A stretch of 64,000 nt of DNA from Solwaraspora sp. WMMD406 (lineage in GTDB: Bacteria > Actinomycetota > Actinomycetes > Mycobacteriales > Micromonosporaceae), in NCBI RefSeq assembly GCF_029626025.1, contig NZ_JARUBF010000001.1, forward strand, positions 62,001 through 126,000, read 5' to 3'. The notes beneath the pieces were generated by a model. The model was not told the origin of the DNA and made no database searches. It saw only the letters and a list, made by a program, of their open reading frames with translations. This document shows, in pieces, positions 44,204-52,919 of the stretch (positions are counted from its first letter, which is position 1; each line of letters starts with the position of its first letter). The translations under genes were made by a program, and so were the position numbers.

Positions 44204-45205
44204 TCATCGACGGGCCAATACTCGTGCGTACAGGGCCGGTGCCGCCTTGAGTACGCCGCCGGCCACGGCCGGATGGATCCGGCCGGCCGCCAGCAGCCGG
44301 ACCAGGTCGACCACCCGCGTCCGACGGCGGGCCGCCGCCACCGCCGCCCGGGTGGTGTCGTCCACGCGTCCGGCGTGTTCGGCGCGCAGCGCCATGTTCG
44401 CGAGCGGTAGGACCACGTTGGCGATCAGATAGGTCAGCTGGTCGGTGCGCCAGCGCCGGGACAGCCCTCGGCGGACGAGTTCGGCGTGCACGTCGTCGGC
44501 GACCGTGAGCAAATCGAAGGTGTGTCTGCCGAAGTGGCCGGAGACCGACGACGGATCGACCGTGTACCGGTAGAGCGGCTCGTCGACCAGCGCTACCGAC
44601 GTCGCCCGCAGCAGGGTCCGCAGCGCCGGCCGGAAATCCTCGTAGCTGCGGTCGAGGTCGAACGGCGCAGCCGGCAGGATCCGGCGGCGGAACACCTTGT
44701 TGCAGGCGTACGCCTTCATCCGGTCGGCCAGCAGTAGGCGTGCGGCCTGTTCCCCGGTGACCGCCGGGCGCCGCCAGCGGGGTTCGACGACGTCGAGCTG
44801 GTTGCCGGCCGGATCCACCCGTCGGGTACGGCAGACCGCGAGATCGGCCCGGTGATCGGTGGCCGCCGCGACGAGCCGGGCCAGGAAGGTCGGATCGGCC
44901 TGGTCGTCGCTGTCGAGGAACCAGATCCACTCGCCGGTGGCCCGAGCGAGCCCGGTGTTGCGAGCGGCCCCGATCCGCCGGTTGCGGTCGTGCCGCAGCA
45001 CCAGGTACGGCAGGTCGACATCGGCCAGCGTACGACGGGCGACCTCGATCGCGTCGTCGCCGCCGCAGTCGTCAACCAGGATCACCTGGCTGGGTCGCAG
45101 CGTCTGCGCGGCCACCGAGCGCAGGCAGGCCGCGATCGTACCGGCGGTGTTGTAGACCGGCAGCACCACGGAGACGCTGGTGTCCACGCCCGACGCCGCG
45201 ATCAC
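44204..45205 (-). CDS. Family 2 glycosyltransferase
   Basis: 333 aa from the GTG at 45205, which overlaps the acyltransferase stop as GTGA; an ATG at 45295 would overlap that gene by 94 nt. GT2 (GT-A) fold: SVVLPVYNTAGTIAACLRSV, the nucleotide-binding VILVDDCGGDDAIEVA, RNTGLARATGEWIWFLDSDD with the metal-binding DSDD, and an acceptor region with SYEDFRPAL. No membrane segment is obvious. It is coupled to a membrane acyltransferase, so both may decorate one molecule, either a glycan or, by position in the siderophore cluster, the siderophore. The known siderophore C-glucosyltransferase IroB belongs to a different fold, so that role is uncertain. Confidence 0.85.
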   Translation of the reverse strand: MIAASGVDTSVSVVLPVYNTAGTIAACLRSVAAQTLRPSQVILVDDCGGDDAIEVARRTLADVDLPYLVLRHDRNRRIGAARNTGLARATGEWIWFLDSDDQADPTFLARLVAAATDHRADLAVCRTRRVDPAGNQLDVVEPRWRRPAVTGEQAARLLLADRMKAYACNKVFRRRILPAAPFDLDRSYEDFRPALRTLLRATSVALVDEPLYRYTVDPSSVSGHFGRHTFDLLTVADDVHAELVRRGLSRRWRTDQLTYLIANVVLPLANMALRAEHAGRVDDTTRAAVAAARRRTRVVDLVRLLAAGRIHPAVAGGVLKAAPALYARVLARR

Positions 45206-46320
45206 GTCCGGCCCCGCTGATCCACCGCCACCCGGGGTGCGGGCAGTTCGAACAGGCCCGGGATCCGGCGTAGTAGGCGCCAGGCGAGCCAGCACGAGGC
45301 GGCCACCCCGGCCGTGGTGACCAGGACCAGGCCGGCCTGGCCGGCCAGGGGCAGGTCAGCCAGGGGCAGATCGGCGTGGGGCGGTGGCTCGCCGCCGGAC
45401 AGGTGGTCGGTCGTCGGGCCGGGGGCGGCCGACCAGGCGAGAACCGCGATGACGACCGGGTGCAGCACGTAGATCGGCAGGGTGTGCCGACCGATGATGC
45501 GAAGCGGCGCCCCGACGGGTCGGTCGACAGCGACGGCGGCGAGGCTGACCGCCAGCGGCAGGGCGACCAGCGGGAGCAGCGCGAGCAGCGCCCGGCCGCT
45601 GGGATCGGCCAGCCGTAGCAGGCCGCCGACCACCAACCACGTCACGCCGAGCAGGACGCATCGACGGATGGTGGCTCCGCGGGAAAAGGCAATCACCGCC
45701 GGTCGGAAGTGTCGACCGATCAGGAAGTACAGGTAGCAGGAGAGCATGTGATCGACCCCCCACGAGGTGATTGGGAGCAGATCGGTCGCGGCCAGCGCGG
45801 CGAGCGCGGCAGCCGCCGCGAGTTGTACCGCGACCGGGACAGCGCGAGTGAGCCGGGAAACCGTGCAGAAGACGGCGAGCGCGACGAGATACCACAACTC
45901 GCTGTCGGCGACGAGCAGGGCGTGCGCGGTGGCCCGGGCGACGGCGGCGGGTTCTCCCGTGACGACGGCGAGCAGGGTCGTCACGGCCAGCAGGATGCCG
46001 CCCCACAGGAGGTAGAGGTAGAGCAGGCTGCCGGGCCGGCGTCGCAGGAACTGCCGCCATGGCACCGCCAGCACCGACACCGCGAGCAGGCCGGACACCA
46101 GGAAGAAGGTCGGTAGGCGAACGGTGGCGAGGGCGACGTTCACCGAGCTGAGCAGCGGATGGTCGGCACCGAGCAGCCGGAGTGCTCCCTGAGTGTGCAG
46201 CTCGACGATGAGCAGGATCGCCGCGCCGCGTGCGACGTCCACCCAGTCCAGCCGATCGCCCGTCGAGGTGGCCGTCGCACGTCCCAGGGTCGACCCGCCG
46301 CCGGCCACACCGCCCACCAT
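45202..46320 (-). CDS. Acyltransferase 3 family membrane protein
   Basis: 372 aa from the ATG at 46320 (GAGAGGG about 9 nt upstream); the ATG at 46368 is an alternative giving 388 aa. About ten membrane helices and the family opening RLDWVDVARGAAILLIVELH, then PTFFLVSGLLAVSV, SELWYLVALAVFCTVSRL and IIGRHTLPIYVLHPVVIAVL. Such enzymes O-acylate sugars or small molecules at the membrane. It is first in a two-gene unit with the GT2 and divergent from the A-T-TE gene; the iron box at 46401 lies between them, so it may be iron-controlled too. Substrate unknown. Confidence 0.85.
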   Translation of the reverse strand: MVGGVAGGGSTLGRATATSTGDRLDWVDVARGAAILLIVELHTQGALRLLGADHPLLSSVNVALATVRLPTFFLVSGLLAVSVLAVPWRQFLRRRPGSLLYLYLLWGGILLAVTTLLAVVTGEPAAVARATAHALLVADSELWYLVALAVFCTVSRLTRAVPVAVQLAAAAALAALAATDLLPITSWGVDHMLSCYLYFLIGRHFRPAVIAFSRGATIRRCVLLGVTWLVVGGLLRLADPSGRALLALLPLVALPLAVSLAAVAVDRPVGAPLRIIGRHTLPIYVLHPVVIAVLAWSAAPGPTTDHLSGGEPPPHADLPLADLPLAGQAGLVLVTTAGVAASCWLAWRLLRRIPGLFELPAPRVAVDQRGRT

Positions 46321-46400
46321 GCTGTCAAGCCCTCTCTGCCACCTGCCCGTCCGGCATCCGAAGGCCATCGACTCGCCCAGGACTTATTGTCAGATGATAG

Positions 46401-46419
46401 TTAGGTTACCCTAAACTCT
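46401..46419. promoter_or_regulatory. DtxR/IdeR-type iron box between acyltransferase and A-T-TE genes
   Basis: TTAGGTTACCCTAAACTCT matches the first half of the consensus perfectly and most of the second half. TTGTCAGATGATAG precedes it. Position 43 bp before the A-T-TE start and about 81 bp before the acyltransferase start; it could control both. Confidence 0.65.
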
Positions 46420-46461
46420 TCTGAAGTCATACTCCGAACCCGCGAATGACGAGGAGCCGGC

Positions 46462-49056
46462 ATGCGCCCCACTCTCCGGACGGACGACACCACCGCCGAG
46501 CGCCGTCCCGACACGGGGCATCCGGAACCCATACCCCTGGTCGTGCCCGGCGACTGGACATCGATCGACCAGCGCCTTCGGCACATCGCCGACACCACGC
46601 CGAACGCACTGGCCGTCGCCGCGCCCGACGGCCAGTACAGCTACGCGGAATTGTGGCGCGTCGCGCACGACAGAGCACGCGCGGTACGCGCGCACACCGC
46701 CGACCTCGCCCCGCACATCCCGTTGGCGCTCACCATCGAATCCACCGCCCGCTGCACGAGTGCCCTGCTCGCCGTGGTCCTCGCCGGGCGGGCGGTGATC
46801 CCGCTCGACCCGACCCTGCCGAGTCAGCGGGCCGAGCAGATCCTCGACATCGCCGGTGCCCGGCGCATCGACACCGACACCATCGCCGGGCTACCGGACG
46901 GACCCGGCCATCTACCGGACAGCGCTGGCGACGACGCCGCGGTCATCTTCTTCACGTCCGGCTCGACCGGCCGTCCGAAGGGCGTCGTACACAGCCACGC
47001 CACCTGGCTCAACCAGGCATACGTCGCCCGCCGCGCGCTCGACCTGATCCCGGCCGACCGCAACGCTCTGGTGATGCCGCTCAGCTACGGCGGCGGACTC
47101 GACGTACTGTTCATGTCGCTGCTCACCGGCTCCAGCGTCCACGTGTACGACCCTCGTCTGCTCGGATTGAACGGGATGTTGAGCTGGCTGCGCGACCAAC
47201 AGGTCAGCACGGTGCACCTGACTCCCGCGCTGCTGCGCTCGATCCTGGACGCCCCAGGGGCCCAGGCGACGTTCACCACCGTACGGATGGTCACCTCCCT
47301 GGGCGAGGCGATCCACTCCACCATGGTGCGACGGCTACGCGCGAGACTCACGTCGACCAGCGCGTTCGTCAGCTGGTCCGGCGCCTCCGAGATCGGCATC
47401 ATGGCGCACTACCGGCTGCCCGCCTCGGAGCCGGTGCCACCGGGAATCGTCCCGGTCGGAACGCCCGCCGCGAACAAGACCATCGAGGTGATCGGCGAGG
47501 ACGGCCAACCGCTGCCACCCGGTGTCACTGGTGAGGTCGTCATCACCTCCCGCTACCTGTCCAGTGGCTACCTCAACGACCCGGACCAGACCGCTGCCCG
47601 GTTCCGGCGCAACGCCGACGGCACCACCACTTACCGTGGCGGCGACCTCGGCCAGTGGGACTCCGACGGCGTACTACATCTCAAGGGCCGCCTGGATAGT
47701 GCGGTGAAGATCGGCGGATACCTGGTCGAACCGGCCGATGTGGAAGCGGCACTGCTCGACTCGCCCGACATCGCCGAGGCGGTGGTCACCGTCGTACCCA
47801 CCCTGGACGACACCGGAGCGACCCGGGCCGCGCTGATCGCGCACGTCGTGCCAGTCGCCGCAGACCACTCCACGACTCCGGCCTCGGTGCGCCGGACGCT
47901 GCGTGAGCGGCTGCCGTCCTGGATGGTGCCGGCCCAGATCGTGCTGCTGTCCCGACTGCCGCGCAACGAACGGAGCAAGATCGACCGGTCGGCCCTGCCA
48001 GCAATTCCCGAGCAGCGGCCGGTCCGACCACAGACCCCGACCGAGCGGTTGCTCGCCGACATCTGGTGCGCCGTGCTCGGCTTGCCCGAGGTGGCGGCGA
48101 ATGCCGACTTCTGGCAGCTTGGTGCCGACTCACTCGCGGTCCAGGAGATGATCGTCGCGGTCCGCCGGGCCACCGGCACCGCCCTGCGCTCCCGTGACCT
48201 GGCGGCGACGCCCACGATCGCCGAACTCGCGACGCTGATCGACCGGCGCGAGGCCCGCCGGGACACCCTCCCGGCGACGGCGGTGACGTTGCGTACCGCA
48301 GCCGACGTGACGACCACCGGCCGCACGCGGACCACCCTCGGCCGACGACCGACGTTGTTCGGCTTCGCTGGCGGCGGTGCTCCGGCCCTGTCGCTGCTGC
48401 CCCTGGCCATGGCGCTCCGCACAGACCTGCCGATGATCGGTTTTCAGGCCAGTGGTTACGAGACCCGGGGACGATCCGATTGGCGGCTGTCATCCGTGGT
48501 CCGCCGGCACCTGAAGGTGATCCGCAGCACCGCGCCACACGGCCCGTACATCCTGATCGGTCATTCGTACGGGGGGCTACTCGCCCTTGAGACCGCTGCC
48601 CGGTTGGCCGCCACGGGCGCGCAGGTGCCGCTGGTGGTCCTACTGGACACGGTCCTGCCCGACCGGATTTCTGCGGCGGCCAGGGCCGCCGCCGGCGTCG
48701 ACGGCGACGCGCCTTCCGCGCCCCCACTGTGGGACCGACTACGAATGCACACGCGGCTGGCCGGTGCGGGCCTCGTCCGCTACTCCCCCCAGGTCCGCGA
48801 GGAGGTCTTCTGGGAGCAGAGTCTGCGGCTGGTCAACCGGCACCGGCTCACCTCCTGGCCGGGCCGAACGTTGCTGTTCACCACACCGAGCAACCCGGAC
48901 CGCCCGCAGTGGTGGACGACGGTGCTCACCGGCCCACACACGGTCGTACCGGTCGACGGCGGCCACTCCTCGATCCTGCGGCCACCGTTCTGCCAGCCGA
49001 TCGTGGATCGACTCGACGCCGAGTTGTCGCGTTACCTCGACGGCGGTACCGCCTAG
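46462..49056 (+). CDS. NRPS-like A-T-TE enzyme without condensation domain
   Basis: 864 aa; start with GAGGAG at 5-nt spacing. Adenylation domain (about residues 35-515): FFTSGSTGRPKGVVHSH, YRGGDLGQWD and A10 Lys506. The substrate motif reads LSYGGGLDVLF where amino-acid domains have FDxSxxELF, so the alpha-amino-binding Asp is absent, which points to a keto, hydroxy or aryl acid. Carrier domain with WQLGADSLAV, Ser557. Thioesterase with LIGHSYGGLLALE, Ser702, and VDGGHSSIL with a His. A-T-TE enzymes can dimerise their substrate or release it as an ester. It lies at the edge of the catecholate cluster behind an iron box, in the orientation opposite to the biosynthetic genes. It may make a second metal-binding product or load the acyl group used by the adjacent acyltransferase. 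Confidence 0.88.
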   Translation: MRPTLRTDDTTAERRPDTGHPEPIPLVVPGDWTSIDQRLRHIADTTPNALAVAAPDGQYSYAELWRVAHDRARAVRAHTADLAPHIPLALTIESTARCTSALLAVVLAGRAVIPLDPTLPSQRAEQILDIAGARRIDTDTIAGLPDGPGHLPDSAGDDAAVIFFTSGSTGRPKGVVHSHATWLNQAYVARRALDLIPADRNALVMPLSYGGGLDVLFMSLLTGSSVHVYDPRLLGLNGMLSWLRDQQVSTVHLTPALLRSILDAPGAQATFTTVRMVTSLGEAIHSTMVRRLRARLTSTSAFVSWSGASEIGIMAHYRLPASEPVPPGIVPVGTPAANKTIEVIGEDGQPLPPGVTGEVVITSRYLSSGYLNDPDQTAARFRRNADGTTTYRGGDLGQWDSDGVLHLKGRLDSAVKIGGYLVEPADVEAALLDSPDIAEAVVTVVPTLDDTGATRAALIAHVVPVAADHSTTPASVRRTLRERLPSWMVPAQIVLLSRLPRNERSKIDRSALPAIPEQRPVRPQTPTERLLADIWCAVLGLPEVAANADFWQLGADSLAVQEMIVAVRRATGTALRSRDLAATPTIAELATLIDRREARRDTLPATAVTLRTAADVTTTGRTRTTLGRRPTLFGFAGGGAPALSLLPLAMALRTDLPMIGFQASGYETRGRSDWRLSSVVRRHLKVIRSTAPHGPYILIGHSYGGLLALETAARLAATGAQVPLVVLLDTVLPDRISAAARAAAGVDGDAPSAPPLWDRLRMHTRLAGAGLVRYSPQVREEVFWEQSLRLVNRHRLTSWPGRTLLFTTPSNPDRPQWWTTVLTGPHTVVPVDGGHSSILRPPFCQPIVDRLDAELSRYLDGGTA

Positions 49057-49192
49057 CACCATCGGCGGCGGTACCGCGCCATCCGGGTGGCAGTCAACGG
49101 TGTACAGGTCCATCAGCCGTTCGGTCGAGCAGATCGCGTAACGTTTGAGCAATGGACCAGCTTTGTGGCCGGGCGACCAGCGGGGGGCGCCG

Positions 49193-50008
49193 ATGACCAG
49201 GGGATCGCGTTCGCAGATGGTCGCGGAGTGGATGCGCCAGCAGATCAGGGATGGAATCTGGCCACTGAACACGCGCATCCCGACAGAGACGGAGCTGGCC
49301 AATCTCCTCGGCGTCGGACGCAGCACCGTCCGGGAGGCGACCCGGTCGATCGCCGACACCGGCATGTTGGAAAGCGGTGCCGGCCGGGGAACGTTCGTCC
49401 GCGCCCGCAGCCCGGTCAACGCGGTCCTCACCGAACACCTGATCCACCAACCGATCCACACGGTACTCGGTCTTCGGCGGGCGATCGAGGTCGAGGCAGC
49501 CGGGCTGGCCGCCCGAAACCGTACCGCCGACGACATCGAGCGGCTGCGACGATCGTTGGACGCAGCCCCGCGCCATGATCCCCACCCGACTGATGGCCAG
49601 CCGGACGCCGCCGGCGCACTCGTCCTGCCGTCGCCGGGATCGTTCCACGCCGACATATTCGACGCGGCCGGCAACCCGTTGCTCGCCGAGTTCTATCAGT
49701 GCGCGATCGCGGCGCTGCGTAGCGGGGTCGGCCGGGGCGTGCTGACCCCTGGCACCGCGAGCGAACGACTGGCTGACCATCAGCGCATCCTCACCGCGAT
49801 CATCGCCGGCGATGTCGAGGGAGCCCGTACGGCGGCGGCGGATCACGCCGACCGCGACTTCGTCCTCGCCGGCTCTGCCGCTGCGGACCCAGTCCCGTCG
49901 CAACCGGGAGCCGCACCGGCGCTGGCCGACGACCGTCCGGCCGACGACCGCATGCAGCCTCAGACTGGGCGACGCCGCGCGTCCCGGGCGAGCAGCCAGA
50001 CCAGGTAG
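49193..50008 (+). CDS. GntR family (FadR-type) transcriptional regulator
   Basis: 271 aa from the ATG at 49193; an upstream TTG is less likely. N-terminal winged helix (SQMVAEWMRQQIRDGIWP, then TETELANLLGVGRSTVREAT, about residues 8-60), then a helical FCD effector domain (LGLRRAIEVEAAGLAARN, FHADIFDAAGNPLLAEFY, DHQRILTAIIAGDVEGARTAAADH). Its ligand is probably a small acid. It is convergent with the iron-siderophore permease operon, the 3' ends overlapping by 49 nt. It may regulate the A-T-TE gene upstream; no operator is obvious. Confidence 0.88.
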   Translation: MTRGSRSQMVAEWMRQQIRDGIWPLNTRIPTETELANLLGVGRSTVREATRSIADTGMLESGAGRGTFVRARSPVNAVLTEHLIHQPIHTVLGLRRAIEVEAAGLAARNRTADDIERLRRSLDAAPRHDPHPTDGQPDAAGALVLPSPGSFHADIFDAAGNPLLAEFYQCAIAALRSGVGRGVLTPGTASERLADHQRILTAIIAGDVEGARTAAADHADRDFVLAGSAAADPVPSQPGAAPALADDRPADDRMQPQTGRRRASRASSQTR

Positions 50009-51012
50009 AGCCCACCCAGCGAGCCCGTCACCACCCCCACCGGCAACTGGACCGGCGCGAACAGCCGCTGCGCCAGCTGATCACAGACGAGGACCAGCAA
50101 CGCGCCCATCATCACGGCCCCACCGATTCCCGGTCCCGCCGACCTCGTCAACCGACGGGCCAGCTGCGGCGCGGCGAGCGCAACGAAGGCGATCGGCCCG
50201 GCGACCGCGGTCGCCAGCGACACCAGAGCGACCCCGACCGCGACCGCGACCGCTCGGACCCGATGCGGCGGCACACCGAGGCCGGCGCTGACGTCGTCGC
50301 CGAGCATGAGCACCGCGAGCAGCCGGGACAACGGTGCGGCCAGCACCGCGAGCAGGCAGGCCGCGCTGCCCGCCACCGAGACCGTCGCCCACGACATGGC
50401 GTTGAGCGAGCCGGCCAGCCACTGCGCGGCGGTCTGCGCGGCGGTGAGCGACGACCGCACCAGAAGCAACGCGTTGACCGCCGACAGCACCGCCCCGATA
50501 CCCACACCTACCAGGACCAACTGGTATCCGGAGACGCCGCCGCCTCGTCGGCGCGACAGCCCGTACACGACGACGGCCGTGACGAAGCCGCCGACCAGTG
50601 CCCCGATCGCGACCTGCGCGGGCGTACCCCCGATCAGGATGATGCTCACCAGCGCCCCACTCGCCGCACCGGCGGTGAATCCGATGATGTCCGGGCTGCC
50701 CAGTGGATTGCCCGACACGGACTGGAAGATCGCCCCGGAGGCGCCGAGCGAGCCGCCGACGACGACCGCCGCCAACGCCCGTGGCAGCCGCAGGTCCCGG
50801 ACGAAGATCACGGCCAGCACGTCGTCCGTGGTGCCGAACAGCGCGGCCAGCGACTCACCCGGCGACGCCGGATGATCACCGAACAGCACCGCGAAGCCGG
50901 CGGCACTGACGACGCCCGCGAGCAGCACCGCCGCCACCACCGCCGGACGGCGGGCCACCAGCAGTGCGACCGGGCCGAGCCGCCAGCGCAGATGTCTGCT
51001 GTCGACGGACAC
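49960..51012 (-). CDS. FecCD-type iron-siderophore ABC permease (FepG-like)
   Basis: 350 aa, about ten membrane helices. Family motifs: RLPRALAAVVVGGSLGASGAIFQSVSGNPL is seen as LRLPRALAAVVVGGSLGASG plus FQSVSGNPLGSPDIIG, then WLAGSLNAMSW, AVAGPIAFVALAAPQLARRL and QLPVGVVTGSLGGLYLVWLL. It forms the inner-membrane channel with the next permease. Last gene of the iron-uptake operon, 3 nt after the preceding gene. No ATPase gene follows. Confidence 0.93.
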   Translation of the reverse strand: MSVDSRHLRWRLGPVALLVARRPAVVAAVLLAGVVSAAGFAVLFGDHPASPGESLAALFGTTDDVLAVIFVRDLRLPRALAAVVVGGSLGASGAIFQSVSGNPLGSPDIIGFTAGAASGALVSIILIGGTPAQVAIGALVGGFVTAVVVYGLSRRRGGGVSGYQLVLVGVGIGAVLSAVNALLLVRSSLTAAQTAAQWLAGSLNAMSWATVSVAGSAACLLAVLAAPLSRLLAVLMLGDDVSAGLGVPPHRVRAVAVAVGVALVSLATAVAGPIAFVALAAPQLARRLTRSAGPGIGGAVMMGALLVLVCDQLAQRLFAPVQLPVGVVTGSLGGLYLVWLLARDARRRPV

Positions 51013-51015
51013 CGG

Positions 51016-52119
51016 TCAGACCGCCTTGGACCGGGTACGTCGCACCACGGCGACGAACACCGGGCCCCCGATGATCGCCGTGACGATACCCACCTGCACC
51101 TCGGACCCGCCGGCGAGCCGGCGACCGACCACGTCGGCGAGCAGGAGCAAGGCCGGACCGTACAGCGCGGCGGCCAGATTCACCCAACGCTGGTCCTGGC
51201 CGATCAACGCGCGGGCCAGGATCGGCACGCCGAGACCGACGAACCCGACCGGCCCGACAGCCGCCGTCGCCGCCCCACACAGCAGGACCACGGCAGCCAT
51301 CGTCGCGGCCACCGTCGAACGGAACCGCACGCCGAGTGCCCGACCGGTCTCCTCACCCAAGGCGAGCGCGTTGAGCGCCGGCCCGACCGCCACGGCCACG
51401 ACCAGCCCCAGGACCACGAACGGCACGACGGCGGCGAGGACGTCCCACCGCCGACCTTCCAAAGAGCCCGCCGCCCAGAAGCGGAACTCGTTGAAAGCCG
51501 TCTGATCGGTCAGGATGACGGTCTGGACCAGGGAGGTGGCCGCAGCACTGACCGCGATCCCGCCGAGTGCCAACCGGGCGGGAGTCGCGGCTAGGCCCGG
51601 CGCCGATCCCAGTAGGTAGACGACGAGCGACGCGACCGCCGCGCCCGCGAAGGCGAACCACAGGTAGAACCAGATGCCGACGTAGCCGGCGAGCGCCACC
51701 GCGGCGACGACCGCGAGTCCCGCCCCGGCGCTGACACCGAGGATGCCGGGGTCCGCCAACGGGTTACGGGTCAGCGACTGCATCACCGCACCGGCAACGG
51801 CGAGCGCCATCCCGACGGTGATCGCCAGCAGGGTACGCGGAACCCGCTGCCCGCGCACGATCGTCGCCGCGAGCGATTCGTCCGGACGGACCAGGGCCTC
51901 CCACACCTGCTCCGGTGGAATCCACCGCGATCCGACGGCCAGGCTGGCGGCGATGCCCACCAGCAGCAGCACGACCGCGACCAGCAGCACGATCGCCCGG
52001 CGTAGGCCGGGACGGCGGACGGCGGACGGCCCCGACGGATCGACGCACGTCACCGGGGGCGAGGTCAAGGCACGGTCGGCTGGCGGATCGGGGGCGACCG
52101 TAGCCCGTTGGGAGGTCAT
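51016..52119 (-). CDS. FecCD-type iron-siderophore ABC permease (FepD-like)
   Basis: 367 aa. After an N-terminal Pro-rich tail there are about ten helices with RVPRTLLAITVGMALAVAGA, MQSLTRNPLADPGILGVSAG, FWAAGSLEGRRWD, AVGPVGFVGLGVPILARALIG and VQVGIVTAIIGGPVFVAVVRR. Heterodimer partner of the FepG-like permease. The start overlaps the upstream gene's stop by 4 nt (ATGA). Confidence 0.93.
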   Translation of the reverse strand: MTSQRATVAPDPPADRALTSPPVTCVDPSGPSAVRRPGLRRAIVLLVAVVLLLVGIAASLAVGSRWIPPEQVWEALVRPDESLAATIVRGQRVPRTLLAITVGMALAVAGAVMQSLTRNPLADPGILGVSAGAGLAVVAAVALAGYVGIWFYLWFAFAGAAVASLVVYLLGSAPGLAATPARLALGGIAVSAAATSLVQTVILTDQTAFNEFRFWAAGSLEGRRWDVLAAVVPFVVLGLVVAVAVGPALNALALGEETGRALGVRFRSTVAATMAAVVLLCGAATAAVGPVGFVGLGVPILARALIGQDQRWVNLAAALYGPALLLLADVVGRRLAGGSEVQVGIVTAIIGGPVFVAVVRRTRSKAV

Positions 52120-52919
52120 CCGGAGTCGGGCCGCGATCGGCGGCGGACCAGCTGCACGACGATGCCACCGATCGCCGCCAGCGACGCGACGCCCAGGATC
52201 GCCCAGAGCAGGACGTTGCCGTCCAGGCCACCATCGGTGGCGACGCGGACCACCGCCACCCCACTCGGGGTAGCCTCGGGCTGCCCGCTGGCGGACGCCG
52301 AGACGGCGCCGGCCGCTGGGCTGTCTGTCACCGGTGGCGGGGCGGTCTCCGCCGTGCCCGCGCCGGGCGGGCTGCCACCCGCCGGTGTCCCCTCGGGATC
52401 CGGGCCGGGGGTCCCGCCCGCCGCGACGACGGTGAAGTCCGACCCGCCCCGCAGGGTGTACCCCCTGGTGCCCGCGTTGCCGTTCGCGTCGGTGAACTGC
52501 TCGGTGGCGAGATAGCGCAGCCAGTGAGCCCCGGGCGGCAGATCGGCCGGGACCGGCACGCTGCCGGACACGGTACCGTCCGCCGCGATCTGCTGGATGT
52601 GGACGACACAGGCACCGTGCACCGCGGCCTCACCGCAATAGTCCCCGTCGTCAATCTTGATGTTGACCGACTCCCCCGGCGGGAAACCGCTGACCTGGAA
52701 CGAGATGGATGACCCCGGGGTGATGTCGCGGGGGGACACCGAAGACGCCGTACCCGGTGTGTCCGGCGAGGCACCGCCGGGCGGCACCGCCCCGGACGTC
52801 GTCGCGGCGGCGAGCCCGACGACCGCGCCGGCCAGGGCAGCCACCAGCCGACTGCGGGTACGGCCGGGCCCGGCTGGCCGTACCCGTGGACCGTCGCGGC
52901 CCGCAAGCCTGCCGGTCAC
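52116..52919 (-). CDS. Secreted membrane-anchored protein with Ig-like domain in iron-uptake operon
   Basis: 267 aa from the GTG at 52919, which overlaps the upstream stop (GTGA); the longer open frame is shifted sequence of the neighbour. Signal peptide (RSRLVAALAGAVVGLAAATT), then one beta-sandwich-like domain (about residues 50-165: ITPGSSISFQVSGFPPGESV, KIDDGDYCGEAAVHGACVVH with a Cys pair, DGTVSGSVPVPADLPPGAHWL). A Pro/Gly/Ala linker, one membrane helix (NVLLWAILGVASLAAIGGIV) and a basic tail follow. There is no LPxTG, so it is held by the membrane. The domain resembles those of the two other surface proteins of this operon. Possibly a wall-to-membrane hand-over factor for the ferric siderophore; the role is inferred from the operon only. 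Confidence 0.75.
   Translation of the reverse strand: MTGRLAGRDGPRVRPAGPGRTRSRLVAALAGAVVGLAAATTSGAVPPGGASPDTPGTASSVSPRDITPGSSISFQVSGFPPGESVNIKIDDGDYCGEAAVHGACVVHIQQIAADGTVSGSVPVPADLPPGAHWLRYLATEQFTDANGNAGTRGYTLRGGSDFTVVAAGGTPGPDPEGTPAGGSPPGAGTAETAPPPVTDSPAAGAVSASASGQPEATPSGVAVVRVATDGGLDGNVLLWAILGVASLAAIGGIVVQLVRRRSRPDSG

Noticed and set aside
44127-44930. Upstream extension of the M20 amidohydrolase frame
   Set aside because: The extension reads shifted glycosyltransferase sequence; a GGAGG ribosome-binding site marks the ATG at 44126.
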